A DNA stretch of 64,000 nucleotides from Dyella_B sp036746095 (GCF_036746095.1 NZ_DAIOEU010000008.1:57361-121360); one strand, 5' to 3'; positions 44,533 to 53,477 are shown, numbered from the stretch's first letter. A program made the numbers and translations. The notes: generated by a model from the letters alone, not told the origin.

Positions 44533-45197
44533 TCAATCTTCCGAAATTTCGCCGATGTCCGCGAGCTGATGCATATGTTCGCGGACGGTGGCGATCTTGC
44601 GCTTTAGGTGGGCTACGCGCGCCTCGGGCAGTTGGCCCGGTTCGCCGTCGGCGCGATCCAGTTCGTCCAAGTAGCGCGCTACGTTGCTTTCCAATTGCTT
44701 CATGCGCGCCTTGAGCTTGGCCTCAGACAGGTTGCGGTCGCGGCTGTTGACGGCCTTGAACTTGCTACCGTCAATGGCAGCGACGGCATCGGTAAAGAGC
44801 TGCATGCGTCGGCACAGCAGTACGAACTGGCTGCAAACACGGCGAATAGCCGGTCCATTATCCTTGCGGAAATCGGCCAGGGTTTTGAAATCAGGCGAGC
44901 ATCGCCCGGTAAGCCAGATCAGCTCGATATTCCGCTGCGTTTCGCGCTCCATGCGTCGGCTGGATGGCACGCGGTTGAGGTAACCGTAGATGTAAATCTT
45001 TAGCAGCGTGGCCGGGTGGTAACGGGGCCGCCCCGTGAGGGCGGGCTCAATGCTTTCAACCCCAGCGAGCCAAGATCCAGTTCATCGACGAAGACGTCAA
45101 TTATACGGACGGGATTGTCATCGCCGATATAATCGTCCAGCCGCTCGGGGAAGAGCAGGCTCTGTGATCGGCTCAGCCCTTCCACGAATCGCTTCAT
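44533..45197 (-). pseudogene. IS1182-type transposase remnant, frameshifted and 3'-truncated
   Basis: The N-terminal part (MKRFVEGLSRSQSLLFPERL, DNPVRIIDVFVDEL) ends in a wrong frame after LGLKALSPP. One base off, the expected sequence continues as GVESIEPALTGRPRYHPATL, then YIYGYLNRVPSSRRMERE, DFKTLADFRKDNG and AAIDGSKFKAVN, which carries the first catalytic Asp. The coding part stops after HQLADIGEISED, so the rest of the DDE domain is missing. No terminal inverted repeats were found. It is inactive. Confidence 0.85.
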
Positions 45198-45321
45198 GAG
45201 GCACTCCGCCCGGATTGCCGCTAGAGTAAGTCGTGCGTCTTACGGGGTGTTTTCACACAGGCTGGACCCAAAGCAGGCGTTTCTAAGCAAAGAGCAAATT
45301 ACTATCGAGAAATATCTGGTT

Positions 45322-45900
45322 CTATAAGCGTTTTGGAATCCAGCTGCTGGCGCGATGCACGACAGCCATCGCGGCGTGCCCAACAACGAAAACCCAGATC
45401 AAATAACCGAATGTGATATGGGCCATGCCCGCGTAATGCAGCACGATTCGGGGAACGGGGGCGCCAAGAAAGTAACCCAGATAATTGATAACGCCGCACA
45501 CCATGCTGCCAGTGACGGCCAAGAACCCTAAACCGTGGACAGTTCCGATTAGCGGCCCCAACGTCAGTGGCCGATGATGTGGCGACGCCAACATGGCGAA
45601 GGTCTGTCGCAGTGCAACGCGGCCCTCCAGATTAATCCATGGAAACAGATGCAGATATCCAGGCTTCGCTCGCGGCAGGAAAATCCATATCCAATGGCAA
45701 ACGCAAACCGCGGTGATGAAGAGGCCGACTTTCGCATGCAACTCAAAGGCCGCCCTATGCCAATTCTGCGTACCCAGACCCCGGCCCGCTGGTACCGTCA
45801 TGGCGGCACTCAATAGCAGCTGAATTACGACACCCGCTGCCAAAGCACCGTGCAAGTAGCGTGTGGCGCCGTCGTACTCTCTGGCGGAAACATATGTCAT
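45322..45900 (-). CDS. Cytochrome b561-type membrane protein
   Basis: 192 residues with four membrane helices and paired histidines in the expected places: YLHGALAAGV, FELHAKVGLFITAVCVCHWI, GTVHGLGFLAVTGSMVCG, and LHYAGMAHITFGYLIWVFVV followed by GHAAMAVVHR. This is the b-type haem layout of the cytochrome b561/YceJ family, which passes electrons between quinol and a partner. Its start overlaps the upstream hydrolase gene by four bases. It may be the last gene of a QseBC-like operon. Confidence 0.8.
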   Translation of the reverse strand: MTYVSAREYDGATRYLHGALAAGVVIQLLLSAAMTVPAGRGLGTQNWHRAAFELHAKVGLFITAVCVCHWIWIFLPRAKPGYLHLFPWINLEGRVALRQTFAMLASPHHRPLTLGPLIGTVHGLGFLAVTGSMVCGVINYLGYFLGAPVPRIVLHYAGMAHITFGYLIWVFVVGHAAMAVVHRASSWIPKRL

Positions 45901-46793
45901 GACTTTTGGCCGCGCAGTGACGTAATGAAGGCATCGAGATCCTGGTTGAACTCGTCCGGCTGATCGAAAAACACGGCATGTGCTGCTTTTTCGATGACGA
46001 TAAGACGTGCCGATGGCAGCACCTCAAGCATCTTCCGTTGCTGATCGAGCAGCGGGCTCTTCGATGACGCCACGACAAGCGTGGGCTTGGCGAACTGTCG
46101 CAGGCTTGGCCGGCGATCGACGGTGAATAGGTCTTGGACGAGCATGGAAACACCCACGTCGCTAGGTGTTTTTAGAGCCTCTTCGTCCAGTTTTGCGTAG
46201 ACCTGCGGCGGCGTAGGCGTGCTGATGATGGCGTGCATTAGCCTGTCGATATAAGCAGGAGGATCACTTGCATAAGCGCTGACGCTTTGCATAACGTTGG
46301 AGACGAATCCGGGATTTTCCCGAACGTCATTGACACCTCCGCTGACTGGGCTATCGACCAGCACAAACCCGCTTATGTTGGCCGAACCGTATCGTGCAAC
46401 GTATGCAGCCACATCCTGCGCACCTTGTGACCATCCGATCAGCACAATGTCGTGCAACTTCAATTGTGCAATGACCTGAGCGATATCCGATGCACGGTCT
46501 TCCGGCGCATTGGCCGTCATAACGACCGTGGAACCGCCTTGCGAACGAGGATCGATCGTGATGACGCGATACCCACGTGCCTCGAAATAAGCGACTTGCT
46601 TGGACCAAATGGACGCACTGATGGTCCAGCCAGGGATGAACAACAGCGTTCGAGTGGCGTTCTCTGGCCCCGCCTGCAGATAGTGAATGCGCACATGATC
46701 GCCAACGTCGACCGATCCGGTCTGCGTTGCCGCTTCCGATCGCGTTGACATGGCGAGAAGCGCCAACAAACACCACCCGTATTTCAGCTTCAT
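45897..46793 (-). CDS. Secreted alpha/beta hydrolase
   Basis: 298 residues, signal peptide MKLKYGWCLLALLAMSTRSE with cleavage near EAA. Core motifs are LLFIPGWTISASIWSKQ, the nucleophile elbow LIGWSQGAQDV (GWSQG), the Asp/turn region LVVASSKSPL and the catalytic His in IEKAAHAVFFDQPDE. It is of the general esterase/haloperoxidase-like group and starts 62 bases after the histidine kinase stop on the same strand, so probably transcribed with it. Substrate unknown. Confidence 0.8.
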   Translation of the reverse strand: MKLKYGWCLLALLAMSTRSEAATQTGSVDVGDHVRIHYLQAGPENATRTLLFIPGWTISASIWSKQVAYFEARGYRVITIDPRSQGGSTVVMTANAPEDRASDIAQVIAQLKLHDIVLIGWSQGAQDVAAYVARYGSANISGFVLVDSPVSGGVNDVRENPGFVSNVMQSVSAYASDPPAYIDRLMHAIISTPTPPQVYAKLDEEALKTPSDVGVSMLVQDLFTVDRRPSLRQFAKPTLVVASSKSPLLDQQRKMLEVLPSARLIVIEKAAHAVFFDQPDEFNQDLDAFITSLRGQKS

Positions 46794-46855
46794 GGCGACA
46801 TCCGATCAATCAGTTAGGATGCGCCGCAATCTAGCTAGCGATACTTAGGTGGAAA

Positions 46856-48175
46856 TTAAGTGCTGCGAGGCAAGTGAGCGCGCGCAAGAAGTCCGCTTCG
46901 ATCAGAGCGATTTTGCAACTCGATGCGCATGCCACTGCGTAGTGCTGCCGATCGGGCGATAGCGAGTCCAAGTCCGCTCCCCGGCGCGGATTGGCCGAGT
47001 ACGCGATAGAAGCGATCGAACGCCCTCTCAAGCAACGCCGGCGGTATGCCGGGGCCCGTGTCGAGAAAGTCGACAACGAAACCATCACCCTGGCGCATCA
47101 GCGTGATGTCAACGGCTCCGCCAGCCGGGGTATAGCGCAATGCATTGTCGAGAAGATTGTCGAACACGCTGCGCAGGTCGTTAACATCAGCACGAAGTCG
47201 AACGACTTCAGAAATGCGGCAGCCAATGTCGATTCGTCGCTGATCGGCGAGCGGAAGTAAATCAGTGATGGAATCCTTGAGGACGTTCCCGATTTCTATA
47301 ACAGACAATTCCTGTTTGCGAGCCAACGATTCTTGCCGCTCAAGCCGAAGAAGTTGCGTGACAAGCCGATGTAGCCGCTGGATGCCGGCTTCTAGTCGAT
47401 CGAGCTCTTCATTCGACGTGTCGCCCCATTTCGCCCGCAAGCGTTCTGCTTGTAAGACCAAGGCTGCCAAGGGCGTTCGCAGCTCGTGCGCAGCGTCCTG
47501 CACAAATCGCTGTTGTGTAGCGAAGGCCATCTGCAACCGCTTTAGCAAGCCATTCATCGATACAAGCAATGGCGCGATTTCTTTCGGCGAACGGTCGATG
47601 GGTAGTTCAGCGAAATCGCGCTCGTCCTTTTCGGAAATTGTATGGACAAGTCGGCCTAGCGGCCGCAGGGATCGATGCACGGCGAACCACAACAAGACTA
47701 TGGAAAGCGGTATCAAAATGGCAATTGGTTCTGCCGACTTCCACGCTGAGTGCCACATGACCCGGTGCCGAAATGCATTGCTCTGCACCAGCTGCACACT
47801 AATCGGCGACGCCAACAGGGTATATACCCTCCAGCTTTCATCCGCTTCAACATCGCGCGGGCCATCGGCGCTCTGTAGTGTCAAGCCAGGCACTGGCCGC
47901 GAACCGGATATCAGCCTGCCGTCGCTGCTCCAGAATTGAACAATCGGAGTGCCGTCGTGCTCGCTGTGTTGCTCGTCCACTGACGGTAAAACGGGAAGCC
48001 TTTTAGACAGCGTGATTTGCTGGATATGGCTATTGGCCAGACCGTGAAGCTGGCCGTCCATAAAGGCGCCGATATTCGTTTCGTATTGCCGATAGCTGAC
48101 CATCATCGCCACAACCGCCGTAACGATGTAAAGCGGCAAAAGCCAAACAAAAAGCTGACGCTTCAGCGACGTCAT
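46856..48175 (-). CDS. Sensor histidine kinase, QseC/PmrB-like
   Basis: 439 residues. Two membrane helices (residues 9-28 and about 150-167) bracket a periplasmic domain. A HAMP-like segment precedes HisKA with the phospho-acceptor in QDAAHELRTPLAALVLQAER. The HATPase has DNLLDNALRYTP, DTGPGIPP and GSGLGLAIARS. It forms a pair with the response regulator just upstream, which it overlaps by four bases. The signal is unknown. Confidence 0.88.
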   Translation of the reverse strand: MTSLKRQLFVWLLPLYIVTAVVAMMVSYRQYETNIGAFMDGQLHGLANSHIQQITLSKRLPVLPSVDEQHSEHDGTPIVQFWSSDGRLISGSRPVPGLTLQSADGPRDVEADESWRVYTLLASPISVQLVQSNAFRHRVMWHSAWKSAEPIAILIPLSIVLLWFAVHRSLRPLGRLVHTISEKDERDFAELPIDRSPKEIAPLLVSMNGLLKRLQMAFATQQRFVQDAAHELRTPLAALVLQAERLRAKWGDTSNEELDRLEAGIQRLHRLVTQLLRLERQESLARKQELSVIEIGNVLKDSITDLLPLADQRRIDIGCRISEVVRLRADVNDLRSVFDNLLDNALRYTPAGGAVDITLMRQGDGFVVDFLDTGPGIPPALLERAFDRFYRVLGQSAPGSGLGLAIARSAALRSGMRIELQNRSDRSGLLARAHLPRST

Positions 48176-48837
48176 GCATCGTCCTTTGGAACGCGCCAGC
48201 CCAAGCCCCTAACGTTCAGAATCACGTCCGCACCGAGCCGCTTCCTCAAGCCGTGAATAACCACCTCAATGGCGTTGCTTCCAATCGACTCGTTCCAGCC
48301 GTAAACGCGACTTTCCAATTGCTCTCGCGAAAGTATGGATCCAGGACGTTCAAGCAACGCATGTAGAACAGCAAACTCGCGAGCCGACAACGGTTGTCTT
48401 ACGTTTCTATGCACGGCTTCACGAGAGGCGAGATCGAGCTGTAAACCGTCTGTTCCGATCAACGACTGCGCGTGACCGTCGCGCCGCCTGATGACCGCGC
48501 GCAGACGCGCCATAAGCTCTCTAAATGAGCATGGTTTGACGACATAGTCATCCGCACCAGCATCGAGGGCTTCCACGCGCTCATCTTCGCCATCTCTTGC
48601 TGTCAGAATGACGACAGGCGTTGCGTCGCAACCTTTGCGCATCGTGTGCAGTACCTGTAAACCGGAACGACGCGGAAGCCCTAGATCCAACACGATCGCT
48701 GCATACGTGCCACCATCGAGGGCGGCTTGACCGGAGACGCCGTCTTGAACCCAGTCCACAGCGTAACCTGCCTCTTTGATCGACCTGCTTAGGTCCGTGG
48801 CTATCATGACATCGTCTTCAATTAGCAGGATGCGCAT
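48172..48837 (-). CDS. OmpR-family response regulator, QseB/PmrA-like
   Basis: 221 residues. Receiver motifs are LLIEDD, the phospho-acceptor Asp in IVLDLGLPRRSG and the Lys in VVKPCSFREL. The winged helix ends VIHGLRKRLGADVILNVRGL. The ATG at 48837 starts the receiver domain directly. It is the first gene of a likely operon with the kinase, a secreted hydrolase and cytochrome b561. A TTGACA hexamer lies shortly upstream on the minus strand but without a good -10. Confidence 0.88.
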   Translation of the reverse strand: MRILLIEDDVMIATDLSRSIKEAGYAVDWVQDGVSGQAALDGGTYAAIVLDLGLPRRSGLQVLHTMRKGCDATPVVILTARDGEDERVEALDAGADDYVVKPCSFRELMARLRAVIRRRDGHAQSLIGTDGLQLDLASREAVHRNVRQPLSAREFAVLHALLERPGSILSREQLESRVYGWNESIGSNAIEVVIHGLRKRLGADVILNVRGLGWRVPKDDA

Positions 48838-49505
48838 AACTTCGGAGTACTCAAGTTGCAAAAGTTGTCAAAAAGCGAACTGACCCGCTAAACAAGAGAA
48901 CTGCGCCATCGCCGAGATAGTGTCCACTAAGATGATATCGAGTAATACTGCAGCCTTACAAACATCAGCTGATTTACCCTCTTGAGGCTTCATCGATCTT
49001 CTCGCGCTGCAATTGACACGATTAGCGAAAAAAAACCGCGAAAGAAAGCGGCAGAAAAAGTAATCCTTTCCTCTTACTAAACCTCATGATCGCCTCTGCC
49101 TTGCTTCTTGGATCGCCATGGTAGTGGCCAGTATGTTCGTGTCTGCTTTGGGTGGAAGCGGACCTAATCCGCGTCACGTCCCACTGCCAGCTAAAAGATA
49201 GCCGTAAGCGCTCCTCGGCCCCCACGCTCAGCACCAGGCTGCCTGGATACGTTGTTTCCCAGGAACGACCACATCGCACCAATCTGCTGCCGACTTCACC
49301 AAGGGGGACTTAAATCCCGACGCGTTATCGAGCGTGAGCAAGGCGATTGTCCAGTAGGTATAAAAGTGACGATGCCCGTACACGGGGAGGTGCGCGCGGC
49401 TGGCTGTCATGTAACTATGCGCGCCAATAAGGGGCATCGACACGGTCGCAGGCAAAGGGCAGAATCGACTCCTTCCTCGCCCATCCTGATCAATCAGGTC
49501 GGGCC
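48838..49505. other. Gene-free stretch of the accessory block
   Basis: 668 bases without a convincing gene on either strand. The left end should hold the promoter of the two-component operon. 49141-49164 is a copy of the GTCYGC short repeat. The remainder has short open frames only and looks like decayed sequence; no family was recognised. Confidence 0.5.
49141..49164. repeat. Short dispersed GTCYGC repeat, copy 4
   Basis: GTCTGCTTTGGGTGGAAGCG followed by GACCT, a variant of the unit at 43134. Confidence 0.55.
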
Positions 49506-50114
49506 ATGGCATCCACCCAGGCGGGGACAATCACAATCATGCCCGAAACAGCAAACGAGCTGGCAAAACAGCTGCATGTGTTGGCCGAAGCGAACCGCGA
49601 GGCCGCGAGATCAGGTAATCAGCAAGCACTGCATGCCAGTCAAAAAGCGCTGGCTGTGCAATTGAGGAAGCTCACTTCCCCCTTCTCAGAACTACCCCCT
49701 CTCCAACTTGAAGGCATCAATCTCAACGGCTACAGGGAACCCATCCGCTGTTCCCTGGGAATTGCATTTTTCTATGGCGCGGACCTAACCCTGGTCGACT
49801 TCACTTCGTCTGAGTTCGAAGGCTCGTCATTCAGAGGCGCGATTCTGGACCGCACCGTAATGGCACAAGCGCGCCTCCGCACATGCTTCTTTGACAAAGC
49901 CATTATGGATGCCACTGATTTTCGGCATGCCTGGTTGCGCACCTGCGACATGAGGTCAGTTGAATTTCGTCAGTATCCGCAGGTTACGGGCGCACGAATG
50001 GAGGGCTCTTTCGTGAGTCAAATCTTTCTTGACCACCTGAAAAGCCTGGACCGAGACCACCGGCCCAACTCGCTACCCAAGGTGCCCAGACCCCGCACCC
50101 CCGCGGACACCTAA
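49506..50114 (+). CDS. Pentapeptide-repeat-like protein
   Basis: 202 residues. An N-terminal helix-rich part (ANELAKQLHVLAEANREAAR) is followed by a run of pentapeptide-type repeats (LEGINLNGY, FYGADLTLVDFTSSEFEGSS, FRGAILDRTVMAQARLRTCF, MDATDFRHAWLRTCDMRSVE). Such right-handed beta-helix proteins are often targeting or protection factors. The role is unknown. The start is not certain; the ATG at 49506 lacks a strong ribosome-binding site and 49539 is an alternative. Confidence 0.6.
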   Translation: MASTQAGTITIMPETANELAKQLHVLAEANREAARSGNQQALHASQKALAVQLRKLTSPFSELPPLQLEGINLNGYREPIRCSLGIAFFYGADLTLVDFTSSEFEGSSFRGAILDRTVMAQARLRTCFFDKAIMDATDFRHAWLRTCDMRSVEFRQYPQVTGARMEGSFVSQIFLDHLKSLDRDHRPNSLPKVPRPRTPADT

Positions 50115-50223
50115 GGGTAGTTCTCCAGGTACTACACAGACCTTCGCGGCTTTGCAGGACGCTCGTAATTCTTATGCGTCAGAAACTTACCGCGCATGTC
50201 GCTCAAATTGCCACTTTTGCAAG

Positions 50224-50248
50224 GTCTGCTTCGGGTCGGAAGCGGATG
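50224..50248. repeat. Short dispersed GTCYGC repeat, copy 5
   Basis: GTCTGCTTCGGGTCGGAAGC then GGATGCG, just beyond the stop of the SMI1/KNR4 gene. Confidence 0.6.
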
Positions 50249-50257
50249 CGTCCGGTA

Positions 50258-50692
50258 TCACGGCGCTCGCGCCGCAATCCTGTCGTAAGCGGCCTTTCTC
50301 GCCAGCCAGACATCTGCTATTGACCCTGGCAGTACGTCATAGTGTTCGCCCCATTCTGCATCCCACTCGATAATCGTATCGGGTTGATCAATGCGAATTA
50401 GCCAGCAAGGTCCCGTGCCGTCATCACCAAATGCAACAGCGGTGTCCAGAAATCCAGGGAAGTAATCTTCCGAACGGAAGAACAGCGTCATTTCGACTAG
50501 CTGGTCGACAGAATAGAAGAAGTCCGCGGCTGTCGGCCCCTTGAAGCCATTGAATGCTAGAAAATGGCTGAGTAGGACAGGCGGCAAAGCGTGTCCGAGC
50601 TTGGCTTCCGCACGATCCAGCATCTCGGGCGTTGCAGGCTCTCCAAAGGAGTATTCCCGAAAGATATCGCGTAGCGTAATAGGGTTGTCCAT
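50258..50692 (-). CDS. SMI1/KNR4-family protein
   Basis: 144 residues with the SMI1/KNR4 (SUKH-type) pattern: an N-terminal helix, ATPEMLDRAEAKLGHALPPV, LLSHFLAFNGFKG, the turn AVAFGDDGTGPCWLIRID and a terminal helix. SUKH proteins often act as immunity proteins against nuclease toxins. Here no toxin is adjacent, so it is an orphan, possibly what is left of a larger immunity array. Short repeats lie on both sides (50224, 50763). Confidence 0.75.
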   Translation of the reverse strand: MDNPITLRDIFREYSFGEPATPEMLDRAEAKLGHALPPVLLSHFLAFNGFKGPTAADFFYSVDQLVEMTLFFRSEDYFPGFLDTAVAFGDDGTGPCWLIRIDQPDTIIEWDAEWGEHYDVLPGSIADVWLARKAAYDRIAARAP

Positions 50693-50762
50693 TTCGAGTT
50701 CAACCTTCGGCGATAGCCATTGCGAAAGTGAAAATTTTCCCGGGATTTACTCTGATCGTGAG

Positions 50763-50789
50763 AGTCTGCTTCGGGTCGATATCTGACCT
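50763..50789. repeat. Short dispersed GTCYGC repeat, copy 6
   Basis: GTCTGCTTCGGGTCGATATC then TGACC, 70 bases upstream of the SMI1/KNR4 start. Confidence 0.55.
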
Positions 50790-50804
50790 GCTCTGAATGG
50801 TTTC

Positions 50805-50823
50805 AGCACATACTTTGGTTGTC
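50805..50823. repeat. Distant copy of the 18-bp motif near 41.4 kb
   Basis: GCACATACTTTGGTTGTCA matches the motif at 41398-41464 with one extra base. A weaker match, GCACCCACTTTGGTGCCA, follows at 50957-50974. Confidence 0.55.
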
Positions 50824-51071
50824 AAAGGGCTGTTTGAGGCAGGAACGAGAAAACTAACTAATTGTTTTAACTAGGCATGTATACACTTGCCACGCACCAA
50901 CAAGCAAAGTGCGCACATATCGATTCCGGATTGCACAGACTTTGGTTTTCCAAGGCGCACCCACTTTGGTGCCATGCCCACTCAGGGCGCCGACCGTCCG
51001 TTTCGCATCATCTGTCCAGACACCTTTGAAACGCTCTATTAGGGTGCGCGCACGCCCCTCGGTAGACCGTT

Positions 51072-52238
51072 ATGCAAAAGCAATTTGCTCGTTCGATAGT
51101 AGCGCTCAGCCTGCTGAGCAGTGCTTTGGCCTGTGCCTCATCCGATATCCCTACGACGGTGAATGTCCCGCTGGTTGCCAATGCGTGGCAGGCCGACCAC
51201 AACGCAACATTCATCGCACGCGAGGCATTTCCGAATGGCATCCTCCAGGTGACGTCAGAAAGCGAGCGAGGCTTCGTCGCGTCCAAAGCCATTCAATTCA
51301 AAGACGGCACCATCGAATTCGACATCAAGCCCGTGGGCGAAGAATTCCCCGGCATTCGCTTCCACCAGAAAGACGGCGACAACGCGGACATGCTTTATAT
51401 CCGCGTCGGCGCCGATTGCCCGGCCTCCCAGGACTGCCTGCAATACGCACCGATCATCAACGGTCGCATCCTTTGGGACGTCTATCCTCAATATCAGGCA
51501 CCGGCACCTTTTCGCGAAAACGAGTGGAATCACATCAGGCTCGTCATATCCGGCAAACGCATGAGCGTGTATGTGAATGGACGAACCGAGCCATCGCTGC
51601 GGGTTGCACATCTGGAGGGAGCTTCGCCCACGGGCACCATTGCCTTTGAGGGAACGGCGTACTACGCCAACGTCGTCCTCCAACCTGGCGTAAGCGATGG
51701 CGTCGATGCCAAACCTGTTCCGGATCCAGTAGCCAACGATCGCCGTTATCTCGTTCACTGGCGGGAAAGCAGCCCTGTTGCACTCGCCGCGACAGAAGAA
51801 CCCAACCTCACGAAAATGCCGGGATCCACGTCACGTTGGTCACCCGTGACTGCCGATTTCGGTGGCCTCATCAATCTGAGCAGAAACCACGCGCCCATTC
51901 CCAAAGGCCAGCCTCGCCAGCTCATTTGGCTGCGCACCACGATGCAGTCGGATCGTAAACAGGTCCGACATGTATCGGTAGGTTGGTTGCGTGAGATCTG
52001 GGTCTATGCAAACGGCAAGCCCGTCTTCTCCGGCAAGAACCTTTACAACGTAAAAGGAGGACGCAAACGGCCGGATGGTCGACTTTCATTGGAAAACGGC
52101 AGCTTCGATCTTCCGTTGCACAAAGGTGCGAACGAGATCATGGTAGCCCTGGATGACAATACGCCCGACATGCGGGGAAGCTACGGCTGGGGCTTCATCA
52201 TGCAACTGGACCAGGCCGCAGGTATCACGCAGAAATGA
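51072..52238 (+). CDS. Secreted LamG/DUF1080-like protein
   Basis: 388 residues. The signal peptide (MQKQFARSIVALSLLSSALA) ends next to a Cys, but the residues before it do not form a good lipobox. Residues 30-205 read as a concanavalin-like beta sandwich (FKDGTIEFDIKPVGEEFPGI, WNHIRLVISGKRMSVYVNGR, GTIAFEGTAYYANVVLQPG), as in DUF1080-type glycan-binding or hydrolase domains. The C-terminal part (VGWLREIWVYANGKPVFSGK, GANEIMVALDDN) resembles a galactose-binding jelly roll. Carbohydrate binding is inferred; catalysis not shown. Confidence 0.65.
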   Translation: MQKQFARSIVALSLLSSALACASSDIPTTVNVPLVANAWQADHNATFIAREAFPNGILQVTSESERGFVASKAIQFKDGTIEFDIKPVGEEFPGIRFHQKDGDNADMLYIRVGADCPASQDCLQYAPIINGRILWDVYPQYQAPAPFRENEWNHIRLVISGKRMSVYVNGRTEPSLRVAHLEGASPTGTIAFEGTAYYANVVLQPGVSDGVDAKPVPDPVANDRRYLVHWRESSPVALAATEEPNLTKMPGSTSRWSPVTADFGGLINLSRNHAPIPKGQPRQLIWLRTTMQSDRKQVRHVSVGWLREIWVYANGKPVFSGKNLYNVKGGRKRPDGRLSLENGSFDLPLHKGANEIMVALDDNTPDMRGSYGWGFIMQLDQAAGITQK

Positions 52239-52490
52239 TCGCTACACTCCACCGGAACGGACGCGAGATGGGAGATCCAGTACGATCGTCCGAAATCGTC
52301 GCGGATGCCATCGACCAAGTCCTTTCGATCGCTAAGGGCCACGCACCGCAATCCAGGGCGGCATCGACCAAGTAGCCGCATCACGCCTGGCCGACCGCTC
52401 GACTGGCTGTCGCCGTAACTGAGTTCTGAAGGTCTTTGCCATTCGCTAAATGCAGACGTTGCCGTTATGTGTCAGCCGCGAGGAGCACGA

Positions 52491-53477
52491 ATGATTGAAA
52501 CGGGGACAAGCCTTGGTATCAAGGAACTGCATACCTACTGGGCTCGCGAATGCGCGCCAGGATCGGCCGCGCCGCTACCGCAGGACGTCGCCAAGACCCT
52601 GTTGGCTGGCTTGCGCCTCAATGTGCTGGAAACCCTGCGCTATTTGCATCACCAACGGCCGAGTTATGCGCAATTCGAAGCCTGGGTACGGGAGTGCCAT
52701 GGCGACGAACTGACGGAAGCCGCGCTGGTTCGCCTGCGGCGTGCGCTCGCCGGCGAAACCGTCGGCGCCGAAGTCGGCAATCTCGACGACGTTGAAGGCC
52801 TGGATGCGGACGAGCTCGCACACTGGCACGAGCATGGCTACGTCATTCTGCGCGACGCGATCAGCGTGGAAGCCGCGGAAGCCGCCGAGATGGCCATCTA
52901 CGATTTTTTAGGCATGAGCCGCGATGATCCGGATTCCTGGTACCGCCAATCACTGGGTCATTCCATCTGGGTGCCGCTAATGCGGCATCCGGCGCTGGTC
53001 GCCAATCGTCGCTCGCCACGTATTCACAAGGCCCATGCCCAGCTGTGGGGACGCGAAGATCTGTGGGTAACCATCGACCAGGGCGGATTCAATCCGCCGG
53101 AACGCGCCGACTGGCCGTTTCCTGGACCGCATTTGCATTGGGACGCCACGCTCGCTGAGCCGCACTGCCTTGATTTGCAGGGCATCGTATATCTCGCCGA
53201 CGTTGCGGAGGACCAGGGGGCCTTCAGCTGCGTACCCGGATTTCACCGCAAACTGAAGCAGTGGCTGAAAAGCGTTCCCGAAGGCGCGAACGTGCATAGC
53301 CATGCAGGACGCACATTGACGATGAAGCCGATCGCCGCAAGGCGCGGCGACATGATCATCTGGCATCACCTGCTGCCGCACGGCAGCAGTCCGAACCGCG
53401 CGCAGCGACCGCGCGTCGTGCAATACATGTCGCTGCGGCCCACGCGCTTTGCCTACACCGAAGAGTGGAAGTCTTGA
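52491..53477 (+). CDS. Phytanoyl-CoA dioxygenase-family Fe(II)/2-oxoglutarate enzyme
   Basis: 328 residues. After a helical N-terminal extension of about 110 residues comes the PhyH double-stranded beta-helix: ELAHWHEHGYVILRDAIS, the iron site HxD in PGPHLHWDATL, FSCVPGFHRKLKQW, and the distal His with the 2-oxoglutarate Arg in WHHLLPHGSSPNRAQRPR. The family hydroxylates small molecules or lipids. GAGGAGCACGA precedes the ATG at 52491. The substrate is unknown. Confidence 0.85.
   Translation: MIETGTSLGIKELHTYWARECAPGSAAPLPQDVAKTLLAGLRLNVLETLRYLHHQRPSYAQFEAWVRECHGDELTEAALVRLRRALAGETVGAEVGNLDDVEGLDADELAHWHEHGYVILRDAISVEAAEAAEMAIYDFLGMSRDDPDSWYRQSLGHSIWVPLMRHPALVANRRSPRIHKAHAQLWGREDLWVTIDQGGFNPPERADWPFPGPHLHWDATLAEPHCLDLQGIVYLADVAEDQGAFSCVPGFHRKLKQWLKSVPEGANVHSHAGRTLTMKPIAARRGDMIIWHHLLPHGSSPNRAQRPRVVQYMSLRPTRFAYTEEWKS

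Larger units (their letters stand above)
50693..51071. other. Gene-free stretch at the right end of the accessory block
   Basis: 379 bases. Contains a GTCYGC repeat at 50763-50789, the 18-bp-like motif at 50805-50823 (GCACATACTTTGGTTGTCA) and a weaker one at 50957-50974. No gene recognised; the promoter for the next gene presumably lies near 51000-51070. Confidence 0.5.

Noticed and set aside
44533..45197. Intact insertion sequence
   Set aside because: The transposase is frameshifted and lacks its C-terminal half, and no terminal inverted repeats or target duplications were found.
48838..49505. Small genes on either strand in the gap before the pentapeptide-repeat gene
   Set aside because: Frames up to about 100 codons exist but show no domain, signal peptide or ribosome-binding site and overlap each other.
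49506..50692. Active toxin-immunity module
   Set aside because: Only an immunity-like SMI1/KNR4 protein and a pentapeptide-repeat protein are present; no toxin domain was seen nearby.
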